Shown: in pieces, positions 10,501 to 22,500 of the stretch
Layout of the letters: each line of letters opens with the position of its first letter
Numbering within the stretch: position 1 is the first letter of the stretch
Source: Mesostigma viride
Taxonomy: Eukaryota > Streptophyta > Mesostigmatophyceae > Mesostigmatales > Mesostigmataceae
Reading direction: 5' to 3'
Length of the DNA stretch: 64,000 nucleotides
Assembly: GCA_009746045.1 (NCBI GenBank)
Contig: RPFO01000024.1
Location: forward strand, 5,001-69,000
Notes under the pieces: generated by a model
The model's database searches: none
Told to the model about the DNA's origin: nothing
The model's input: the letters and a program-made list of their open reading frames with translations, nothing else
Made by a program: the position numbers and the translations under genes

Positions 10501-13500
10501 GCTTGCCACCCAGCACACAGGCCCACATGACTTGTATTAGCATTCAACTAGGAGAGATACACCCGCGTCCCTCAAACCACTGCAAACCACTGTAGTGTGA
10601 ACATGGCCCGCCAGCTGCTACCCACCTGCCTCTCTACTGCGTCGGACAATGGCCACTGCAGGCTAATCCAGCCCACATCCCTCTTACAAGACTTGCACAG
10701 GGGTCTCTGGTCGGCGCGCTCACCCCCACGATGGCCACCCCACGCTCACGCCCCACCTGTCGCCACGCTCACCCCCACGATGGCCACGCCACGCTCACGC
10801 CCCACCTGTCGCCGCGCTCACCCCCACGATGGCCACCCCACGCTCACGCCCCACCTGTCGCCGCGCTCACCCCCACGATGGCCACCCCACGCTCACGCCC
10901 CACCTGTCGCCGCGCTCAGCCCCACAATGGCCACCCCACGCTCACGCCCCACCTGTCGCCGCGCTCACCCCCACGATGGCCACCCCACGCTCACGCCCCA
11001 CCTGTCGCCGCGCTCAACCCCACAATGGCCACCCCACGCTCACGCCCCACCTGTCGCCGGGCTCACCCCCACGATGGCCACCCCACGCTCACGCCCCACC
11101 TGTCGCCGCGCTCAACCCCACAATGGCCACCCCACGCTCACGCCCCACCTGTCGCCGCGCTCACCCCCACGATGGCCACCCCACGCTCACGCCCCACCTG
11201 TCGCCGCGCTCAACCCCACAATGGCCACCCCACGCTCACGCCCCACCTGTCGCCGGGCTCACCCCCACGATGGCCACCCCCTCACCTGGATCTCCACCGG
11301 GTTGGACAGCACTTTGCGCGCAAGCGTCTCCACCGTGTGCGGGAAGGTGGCGGAGAAGAGCACCGTCTGCCGGCTGGGCCGGATGTTGGCCACGATGCGC
11401 GAGATCTGCGGCTCGAAGCCCATGTCAAACATGCGGTCGGCCTCGTCCAGCACCACGTACGTCACGCGCTTGAGATTGGTGATGCGGCCGCCGGATGTGC
11501 TTAGGATGTCAATCATGCGACCAGGGGTGCACACCACGATCTGGTGCAAGCAAAAGGGGCGGGGGGGGGGGGGGGGGGGGGGGGGGGGCGGGGGAGCGGA
11601 AGAGAATGTGCCACAACAGGAAAGAGAAGAATGGATATGCTGTCAGTAAACATCTCCACATGAACATAAAGAAATGCTATTCATACGCAGCGAGAGATGT
11701 GGTCCAGAAATACCCCCTCGCAGACTGGTCGCCACCACACAAGCAGACGGGAGAACAACGCACATGCGCACCGCCTGGGCACCACACCAAGGGCGACATC
11801 CCACATGAACAGGACGGCTGCGCGCGATGGCCCATGAACAGGGCGGCTGCGCGCGATGGCCCATGATGGCCCATGAACAGGACGGCTGCGCGCGATGGCC
11901 CATGAACAGGACGGCTGCGCGCGATGGCGCATGAACAGGACGGCTGCGCGCGATGGCGCATGAACAGGACGGCTGCGCGCGATGGCCCATGAACAGGACG
12001 GCTGCGCGCGATGGCACATGAACAGGACGGCTGCGCGCGATGGCACATGAACAGGACGGCTGCGCGCGATGGCACATGAACAGGACGGCTGCGCGCGATG
12101 GCACATGAACAGGACGGCTGCGCGCGATGGCACATGAACAGGACGGCTGCGCGCGATGGCACATGAACAGGACGGCTGCGCGCGATGGCACATGAACAGG
12201 ACGGCTGCGCGCGATGGCCCATGAACAGGACGGCTGCGCGCGATGGCCCATGAACAGGACGGCTGCGCGCGATGGCCCATGAACAGGACGGCTGCGCGCG
12301 ATGGCGCATGAACAGGACGGCTGCGCGCGATGGCCCATGAACAGGACGGCTGCGCGCGATGGCACATGAACAGGACGGCTGCGCGCGATGGCACATGAAC
12401 AGGACGGCTGCGCGCGATGGCACATGAACAGGACGGCTGCGCGCGATGGCACATGAACAGGACGGCTGCGCGCGATGGCCCATGAACAGGACGGCTGCGC
12501 GCGATGGCCCATGAACAGGACGGCTGCGCGCGATGGCCCATGAACAGGACGGCTGCGCGCGATGGCACATGAACAGGACGGCTGCGCGCGATGGCCCATG
12601 AACAGGACGGCTGCGCGCGATGGCGCATGAACAGGACGGCTGCGCGCGATGGCCCATGAACAGGACGGCTGCGCGCGATGGCACATGAACAGGACGGCTG
12701 CGCGCGATGGCACATGAACAGGACGGCTGCGCGCGATGGCACATGATGGCCCATGAACAGGACGGCTGTGCGCGATGGCACATGATGGCCCATGAACAGG
12801 ACGGCTGCGCGCGATGGCCCATGAACAGGACGGCTGCGCGCGATGGCCCATGAACAGGACGGCTGCGCGCGATGGCCCATGAACAGGACGGCTGCGCGCG
12901 ATGGCCCATGAACAGGACGGCTGCGCGCGATGGCCCATGAACAGGACGGCTGCGCGCGATGGCCCATGAACAGGACGGCTGCGCGCGATGGCCCATGAAC
13001 AGGACGGCTGCGCGCGATTGCACATGATGGCCCATGAACAGGACGGCTGCGCGCGATGGCCCATGAACAGGACGGCTGCGCGCGATGGCCCATGAACAGG
13101 ACGGCTGCGCGCGATGGCACATGAACAGGACGGCTGCGCGCGATGGCCCATGAACAGGACGGCTGCGCGCGATGGCACATGATGGCCCATGAACAGGACG
13201 GCTGCGCGCGATGGCCCATGAACAGGACGGCTGCGCGCGATGGCCCATGAACAGGACGGCTGCGCGCGATGGCCCATGAACAGGACGGCTGCGCGCGATG
13301 GCCCATGAACAGGACGGCTGCGCGCGATGGCCCATGAACAGGACGGCTGCGCGCGATGGCCCATGAACAGGACGGCTGCGCGCGATGGCCCATGAACAGG
13401 ACGGCTGCGCGCGATGGCCCATGAACAGGACGGCTGCGCGCGATGGCACATGAACAGGACGGCTGCGCGCGATGGCCCATGAACAGGACGGCTGCGCGCG

Positions 13501-16500
13501 ATGGCACATGAACAGGACGGCTGCGCGCGATGGCACATGATGGAAATGAACAGGACGGCTGCGCGCGATGGCCCATGAACAGGACGGCTGCGCGCGATGG
13601 CCCATGAACAGGACGGCTGCGCGCGATGGCCCATGAACAGGACGGCTGCGCGCGATGGCACATGAACAGGACGGCTGCGCGCGATGGCCCATGAACAGGA
13701 CGGCTGCGCGCGATGGCCCATGAACAGGACGGCTGCGCGCGATGGCCCATGAACAGGACGGCTGCGCGCGATGGCCCATGAACAGGACGGCTGCGCGCGA
13801 TGGCCCATGAACAGGACGGCTGCGCGCGATGGCCCATGAACAGGACGGCTGCGCGCGATGGCCCATGAACAGGACGGCTGCGCGCGATGGCCCATGAACA
13901 GGACGGCTGCGCGCGATGGCCCATGAACAGGACGGCTGCGCGCGATGGCCCATGAACAGGACGGCTGCGCGCGATGGCACATGAACAGGACGGCTGCGCG
14001 CGATGGCCCATGAACAGGACGGCTGCGCGCGATGGCCCATGAACAGGACGGCTGCGCGCGATGGCACATGAACAGGACGGCTGCGCGCGATGGCACATGA
14101 TGGAAATGAACAGGACGGCTGCGCGCGATGGCCCATGAACAGGACGGCTGCGCGCGATGGCCCATGAACAGGACGGCTGCGCGCGATGGCCCATGAACAG
14201 GACGGCTGCGCGCGATGGCACATGAACAGGACGGCTGCGCGCGATGGCCCATGAACAGGACGGCTGCGCGCGATGGCCCATGAACAGGACGGCTGCGCGC
14301 GATGGCCCATGAACAGGACGGCTGCGCGCGATGGCCCATGAACAGGACGGCTGCGCGCGATGGCCCATGAACAGGACGGCTGCGCGCGATGGCCCATGAA
14401 CAGGACGGCTGCGCGCGATGGCGCATGAACAGGACGGCTGCGCGCGATGGCACATGAACAGGACGGCTGCGCGCGATGGCCCATGAACAGGACGGCTGCG
14501 CGCGATGGCCCATGAACAGGACGGCTGCGCGCGATGGCACATGAACAGGACGGCTGCGCGCGATGGCCCATGAACAGGACGGCTGCGCGCGATGGCACAT
14601 GAACAGGACGGCTGCGCGCGATGGCCCATGAACAGGACGGCTGCGCGCGATGGCACATGAACAGGACGGCTGCGCGCGATGGCACATGATGGAAATGAAC
14701 AGGACGGCTGCGCGCGATGGCCCATGAACAGGACGGCTGCGCGCGATGGCCCATGAACAGGACGGCTGCGCGCGATGGCCCATGAACAGGACGGCTGCGC
14801 GCGATGGCCCATGAACAGGACGGCTGCGCGCGATGGCCCATGAACAGGACGGCTGCGCGCGATGGCCCATGAACAGGACGGCTGCGCGCGATGGCCCATG
14901 AACAGGACGGCTGCGCGCGATGGCCCATGAACAGGACGGCTGCGCGCGATGGCCCATGAACAGGACGGCTGCGCGCGATGGCCCATGAACAGGACGGCTG
15001 CGCGCGATGGCCCATGAACAGGACGGCTGCGCGCGATGGCGCATGAACAGGACGGCTGCGCGCGATGGCCCATGAACAGGACGGCTGCGCGCGATGGCCC
15101 ATGAACAGGACGGCTGCGCGCGATGGCCCATGAACAGGACGGCTGCGCGCGATGGCGCATGAACAGGACGGCTGCGCGCGATGGCCCATGAACAGGACGG
15201 CTGCGCGCGATGGCACATGATGGCCCATGAACAGGACGGCTGCGCGCGATGGCCCATGAACAGGACGGCTGCGCGCGATGGCCCATGAACAGGACGGCTG
15301 CGCGCGATGGCCCATGAACAGGACGGCTGCGCGCGATGGCCCATGAACAGGACGGCTGCGCGCGATGGCCCATGATGGCGCATGAACAGGACGGCTGCGC
15401 GCGATGGCGCATGAACAGGACGGCTGCGCGCGATGGCACATGAACAGGACGGCTGCGCGCGATGGCGCATGAACAGGACGGCTGCGCGCGATGGCCCATG
15501 AACAGGACGGCTGCGCGCGATGGCCCATGAACAGGACGGCTGCGCGCGATGGCACATGAACAGGACGGCTGCGCGCGATGGCACATGAACAGGACGGCTG
15601 CGCGCGATGGCGCATGATGGCACATGAACAGGACGGCTGCGCGCGATGGCACATGAACAGGACGGCTGCGCGCGATGGCACATGAACAGGACGGCTGCGC
15701 GCGATGGCACATGAACAGGACGGCTGCGCGCGATGGCCCATGAACAGGACGGCTGCGCGCGATGGCCCATGAACAGGACGGCTGCGCGCGATGGCACATG
15801 ATGGCCCATGAACAGGACGGCTGCGCGCGATGGCCCATGAACAGGACGGCTGCGCGCGATGGCCCATGAACAGGACGGCTGCGCGCGATGGCCCATGAAC
15901 AGGACGGCTGCGCGCGATGGCCCATGAACAGGACGGCTGCGCGCGATGGCCCATGAACAGGACGGCTGCGCGCGATGGCACATGAACAGGACGGCTGCGC
16001 GCGATGGCCCATGAACAGGACGGCTGCGCGCGATGGCCCATGAACAGGACGGCTGCGCGCGATGGCCCATGAACAGGACGGCTGCGCGCGATGGCCCATG
16101 AACAGGACGGCTGCGCGCGATGGCCCATGAACAGGACGGCTGCGCGCGATGGCGCATGAACAGGACGGCTGCGCGCGATGGCCCATGAACAGGACGGCTG
16201 CGCGCGATGGCACATGAACAGGACGGCTGCGCGCGATGGCACATGAACAGGACGGCTGCGCGCGATGGCACATGAACAGGACGGCTGCGCGCGATGGCCC
16301 ATGAACAGGACGGCTGCGCGCGATGGCCCATGAACAGGACGGCTGCGCGCGATGGCCCATGAACAGGACGGCTGCGCGCGATGGCCCATGAACAGGACGG
16401 CTGCGCGCGATGGCCCATGAACAGGACGGCTGCGCGCGATGGCCCATGAACAGGACGGCTGCGCGCGATGGCCCATGAACAGGACGGCTGCGCGCGATGG

Positions 16501-19500
16501 CCCATGAACAGGACGGCTGCGCGCGATGGCCCATGAACAGGACGGCTGCGCGCGATGGCCCATGAACAGGACGGCTGCGCGCGATGGCCCATGAACAGGA
16601 CGGCTGCGCGCGATGGCCCATGAACAGGACGGCTGCGCGCGATTGCACATGAACAGGACGGCTGCGCGCGATGGCCCATGAACAGGACGGCTGCGCGCGA
16701 TGGCCCATGAACAGGACGGCTGCGCGCGATGGCCCATGAACAGGACGGCTGCGCGCGATGGCACATGATGGCCCATGAACAGGACGGCTGCGCGCGATGG
16801 CCCATGAACAGGACGGCTGCGCGCGATGGCCCATGAACAGGACGGCTGCGCGCGATGGCCCATGAACAGGACGGCTGCGCGCGATGGCCCATGAACAGGA
16901 CGGCTGCGCGCGATGGCCCATGAACAGGACGGCTGCGCGCGATGGCCCATGAACAGGACGGCTGCGCGCGATGGCCCATGAACAGGACGGCTGCGCGCGA
17001 TGGCACATGAACAGGACGGCTGCGCGCGATGGCCCATGAACAGGACGGCTGCGCGCGATGGCACATGAACAGGACGGCTGCGCGCGATGGCCCATGAACA
17101 GGACGGCTGCGCGCGATGGCCCATGAACAGGACGGCTGCGCGCGATGGCCCATGAACAGGACGGCTGCGCGCGATGGCCCATGAACAGGACGGCTGCGCG
17201 CGATGGCCCATGAACAGGACGGCTGCGCGCGATTGCACATGATGGCCCATGAACAGGACGGCTGCGCGCGATGGCCCATGAACAGGACGGCTGCGCGCGA
17301 TGGCCCATGAACAGGACGGCTGCGCGCGATGGCCCATGAACAGGACGGCTGCGCGCGATGGCCCATGAACAGGACGGCTGCGCGCGATGGCCCATGAACA
17401 GGACGGCTGCGCGCGATGGCCCATGAACAGGACGGCTGCGCGCGATGGCCCATGAACAGGACGGCTGCGCGCGATGGCACATGATGGCCCATGAACAGGA
17501 CGGCTGCGCGCGATGGCCCATGAACAGGACGGCTGCGCGCGATGGCCCATGAACAGGACGGCTGCGCGCGATGGCCCATGAACAGGACGGCTGCGCGCGA
17601 TGGCCCATGAACAGGACGGCTGCGCGCGATGGCCCATGAACAGGACGGCTGCGCGCGATGGCCCATGAACAGGACGGCTGCGCGCGATGGCACATGAACA
17701 GGACGGCTGCGCGCGATGGCCCATGAACAGGACGGCTGCGCGCGATGGCCCATGAACAGGACGGCTGCGCGCGATGGCCCATGAACAGGACGGCTGCGCG
17801 CGATGGCCCATGAACAGGACGGCTGCGCGCGATGGCCCATGAACAGGACGGCTGCGCGCGATGGCCCATGAACAGGACGGCTGCGCGCGATGGCGCATGA
17901 ACAGGACGGCTGCGCGCGATGGCCCATGAACAGGACGGCTGCGCGCGATGGCACATGATGGCCCATGAACAGGACGGCTGCGCGCGATGGCCCATGAACA
18001 GGACGGCTGCGCGCGATGGCCCATGAACAGGACGGCTGCGCGCGATGGCCCATGAACAGGACGGCTGCGCGCGATGGCGCATGAACAGGACGGCTGCGCG
18101 CGATGGCCCATGAACAGGACGGCTGCGCGCGATGGCCCATGAACAGGACGGCTGCGCGCGATGGCGCATGAACAGGACGGCTGCGCGCGATGGCCCATGA
18201 ACAGGACGGCTGCGCGCGATGGCCCATGAACAGGACGGCTGCGCGCGATGGCCCATGAACAGGACGGCTGCGCGCGATGGCCCATGAACAGGACGGCTGC
18301 GCGCGATGGCACATGATGGCCCATGAACAGGACGGCTGCGCGCGATGGCCCATGAACAGGACGGCTGCGCGCGATGGCCCATGAACAGGACGGCTGCGCG
18401 CGATGGCCCATGAACAGGACGGCTGCGCGCGATGGCCCATGAACAGGACGGCTGCGCGCGATGGCCCATGAACAGGACGGCTGCGCGCGATGGCACATGA
18501 TGGCGCATGAACAGGACGGCTGCGCGCGATGGCCCATGAACAGGACGGCTGCGCGCGATGGCCCATGAACAGGACGGCTGCGCGCGATGGCACATGATGG
18601 CGCATGAACAGGACGGCTGCGCGCGATGGCACATGAACAGGACGGCTGCGCGCGATGGCCCATGAACAGGACGGCTGCGCGCGATGGCACATGAACAGGA
18701 CGGCTGCGCGCGATGGCCCATGAACAGGACGGCTGCGCGCGATGGCGCATGAACAGGACGGCTGCGCGCGATGGCGCATGAACAGGACGGCTGCGCGCGA
18801 TGGCCCATGATGGCCCATGAACAGGACGGCTGCGCGCGATGGCCCATGAACAGGACGGCTGCGCGCGATGGCCCATGAACAGGACGGCTGCGCGCGATGG
18901 CCCATGAACAGGACGGCTGCGCGCGATGGCGCATGAACAGGACGGCTGCGCGCGATGGCACATGATGGCCCATGAACAGGACGGCTGCGCGCGATGGCCC
19001 ATGAACAGGACGGCTGCGCGCGATGGCACATGAACAGGACGGCTGCGCGCGATGGCACATGATGGCCCATGAACAGGACGGCTGCGCGCGATGGCCCATG
19101 AACAGGACGGCTGCGCGCGATGGCGCATGAACAGGACGGCTGCGCGCGATGGCCCATGAACAGGACGGCTGCGCGCGATGGCCCATGAACAGGACGGCTG
19201 CGCGCGATGGCCCATGAACAGGACGGCTGCGCGCGATGGCCCATGAACAGGACGGCTGCGCGCGATGGCCCATGAACAGGACGGCTGCGCGCGATGGCCC
19301 ATGAACAGGACGGCTGCGCGCGATGGCCCATGAACAGGACGGCTGCGCGCGATGGCCCATGAACAGGACGGCTGCGCGCGATGGCCCATGAACAGGACGG
19401 CTGCGCGCGATGGCACATGAACAGGACGGCTGCGCGCGATGGCCCATGAACAGGACGGCTGCGCGCGATGGCCCATGAACAGGACGGCTGCGCGCGATGG

Positions 19501-22500
19501 CCCATGAACAGGACGGCTGCGCGCGATGGCCCATGAACAGGACGGCTGCGCGCGATGGCGCATGAACAGGACGGCTGCGCGCGATGGCACATGAACAGGA
19601 CGGCTGCGCGCGATGGCCCATGAACAGGACGGCTGCGCGCGATGGCGCATGAACAGGACGGCTGCGCGCGATGGCACATGAACAGGACGGCTGCGCGCGA
19701 TGGCCCATGAACAGGACGGCTGCGCGCGATGGCCCATGAACAGGACGGCTGCGCGCGATGGCACATGATGGCCCATGAACAGGACGGCTGCGCGCGATGG
19801 CGCATGAACAGGACGGCTGCGCGCGATGGCCCATGAACAGGACGGCTGCGCATGATACATGCCGTGGAAAAAAACTAGGGTACATCCCAGCACCATGGAC
19901 AGCGCCGCATGCGCGTACCTCCACCCCGCGCTTGAGGATGCCGATCTGCTCGGCGACGCCCGACCCGCCAAACACGGCCACACATGAGAGGCCCAGCGGC
20001 TTGGCCAGCCGCTTGATGTCGTTGTAGATCTGCTGGCACAGTTCGCGCGTGGGGGCCATGATGAGCGCGATGGGGCCGTCCCCTTGCGCCAGCGGTGGCT
20101 GGTCCATCACGTGCCGCAGCATGGGCAGCACGAATGCAAACGTCTTCCCGGAGCCAGTCTTGGCAATGCCGATGCAGTCGCGGCCGCTCATGATAACAGG
20201 AAGGGCCTGCGGGACGGGACGGGACGGGACGGAGGGGGGGGGGGGGAGTTTGGGTAGGGTCGGGGTTGGAGCAGAGGGGGGGACAAGGTAGGGCGAAGGT
20301 GTGGGCCAGCGAGGGTGTGCCAAATGGCTGTTAGCACATGTTCGTTACATGCATAGGCCAGCAAGCAGGCATGCAGGCGTACCGCCTGACCACCATAGGC
20401 GCATCCACGCCAGGTGGACGATGTGTAGACGGACCAGGGTGCGTAGCGAACGGATGACAACACGGGTTGATCGATAATTATACAGAGTCATGGTTGCATG
20501 GCGGCATGGGCACGAGTACGCAGAGCACACCATCCATATAGTAGTACACATGGATATAGTAGTACACATGGATATAGTAGTACACATGGATATAGTAGTG
20601 CACATGGATATAGTAGTGCACATGGATATAGTAGTACACATGGATATAGTAGTGCACATGGATATATTAGTACACATGGATGTAGTAGTGCACATGGATA
20701 TAGTAGTACACATGGATAAAGTAGTACAAATGGATATAGTAGTGCACATGGATATAGTAGTACACATGGATATAGTAGTACACATGGATATAGTAGTGCA
20801 CATGGATATAGTATTGCACATGGATATAGTAGTACACATGGATCTAGTAGTACACATGGATATAGTAGTACACATGGATATAGTAGTGCACATGGATATA
20901 GTAGTGCACATGGATATAGTAGTGCACATGGATATAGTAGTGCACATGGATATAGTAGTGCACATGGATATAGTAGTACACATGGATATAGTAGTGCACA
21001 TGGATGGATATATCAAGCGACAACCAGCGCAGGCCAGAAATCGGGAGAATCCGGACCATGGTAGCTCGAGCCTGCCGTTATCTTGTCCACGTGTTCGAGT
21101 CGTTCAGGATGATGAAGATGAATGGTGATGGAAATCTGTAGCCTTGTGCATTGAAATTATGGCTGGCTCACGTGTAGAGCGACTAGATGACCTAGACGGT
21201 GGGGCCGGAAACAGCATGCTTGATCAGGGCGTGTGTTTCGAGCCTAACTGGCCGGGAGTGTCTAGTGGTGAGCACCATTGCTGCAATCGCTCTCCCACCA
21301 TTTACGAGGAAATACCCGCAAATGGAAAACCACTGAAAAGGTCTAGCTATCTCCATATCCATCCATCCAGGTAGGCGTCCTCATGGCTGCACGTGCACGA
21401 TCTTGGCCAACCATCTCCCACCCCGCCCCGTACCTGTGACTGGATGGGCATGGGCTTGTCACAGCCCAGCTTCTTCAGCGTGTCGAGCACGCGGTTGCTG
21501 AGCCCCGCCTGGACCCAGCTGCGGATGGGCCGTGGCACGTCCTTCCCCCGCACCTTGATGCCGTCCATCTCTTTACGCATCGCCGCCACCTCAACGTCGC
21601 TCATCTTGGCAATCTGTACGCCAATGCAGCGGCCACAACCACCCCGGCCACCGCAGGCATCGTGTCCCATCCCTCCCCACCCCACCGCACCCCGCCGAAG
21701 CCACCACATCGGCCAAGTGAGCGGCAAGGGGTTCCCACAACCGTCACACGACCCACAAAAGGAGCGGGTTCTCGGGCAGCAGGTGCGCAGGTGGCAGGGG
21801 ATGAGTGAGGGGGCGTGGTGGGGGCATGGCGAGGGCGGGGGGCGGGGTGTGGCCAAACGTACGTTGGCAGGAGAGCCACAGGCAACAGGCAAGAAAGGTG
21901 AGGCAGGCAGCAATGGACAACACGCACACAGGTATGTGCACCCAAACTGATCACATGGCTAACAGGTACCCATGAGGAGGGGCATGCGTGCGGCACACGA
22001 GGCCAGAGGACAGGTGGCACCCACCGCAAGGTGGCCTACCTGCGACGAGGCACAAGTGGCTTTCAGGTTGGCGCATTAACTGCTTCTGGCCCTGCTGCTA
22101 TCGGCAGGTGATGTCAGCGGACAGCCGGCCACACGCGTACCTTCCAAGGGCCACGGTCTAAGCCCCATGCCAGGGCAGAGGCTAGAGCGCAACGGAGGTG
22201 TTCTGCCACCACCCGACACGGGAGGGCAAGCGTGCGGCCACACGGGAGGGCAAGCGTGCGGCCACACGGGAGGGCAAGCGTGCGGCCACACGGGAGGGCA
22301 AGCGTGCGGCCACACGGGAGGGCAAGCGTGCGGCCACACGGGAGGGCAAGCGTGCGGCCACACGGGAGGGCAAGCGTGCACCCACACGGGAGGGCAAGCG
22401 TGCGGCCACACGGGAGGGCAAGCGTGCGGCCACACGGGAGGGCAAGCGTGCGGCCACACGGGAGGGCAAGCGTGCGGCCACACGGGAGGGCAAGCGTGCG

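Larger units (their letters stand above)
8191..11285 (-). other. Helicase intron 4 (3095 bp)
   Basis: Donor ATCCAG|GTGAGG, acceptor GCGAAG|GTGGGC. It contains a 49-bp array abutting the donor (10715-11285), about 490 bp of unique sequence, and a 26-bp array (8385-10220). Confidence 0.85.
11541..19918 (-). other. Helicase intron 3 (8378 bp)
   Basis: Donor GTGGAG|GTACGC, acceptor GCACCAG|ATCGTG. About 96 percent of it is the 29-bp array. A 28-base C run (minus strand) lies about 20 bases upstream of the acceptor. Confidence 0.85.
20207..21433 (-). other. Helicase intron 2 (1227 bp)
   Basis: Donor CACAG|GTACGG, acceptor CGCAG|GCCC preceded by repeated TCCCG pyrimidine-rich tract and a C run. 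Contains an 18-bp array and an R1 copy. Confidence 0.85.

Noticed and set aside
10597..11649. Plus-strand frames of 214-350 codons rich in [14 protein letters not shown] repeats
   Set aside because: These are shadows of the 49-bp array, antisense to the helicase intron and exon 4.
11643..20323. Three overlapping minus-strand frames of 2736-2880 codons
   Set aside because: They are the three readings of one 29-bp stop-free repeat. Only the first part of one frame (exon 3 of the helicase) is real coding sequence.
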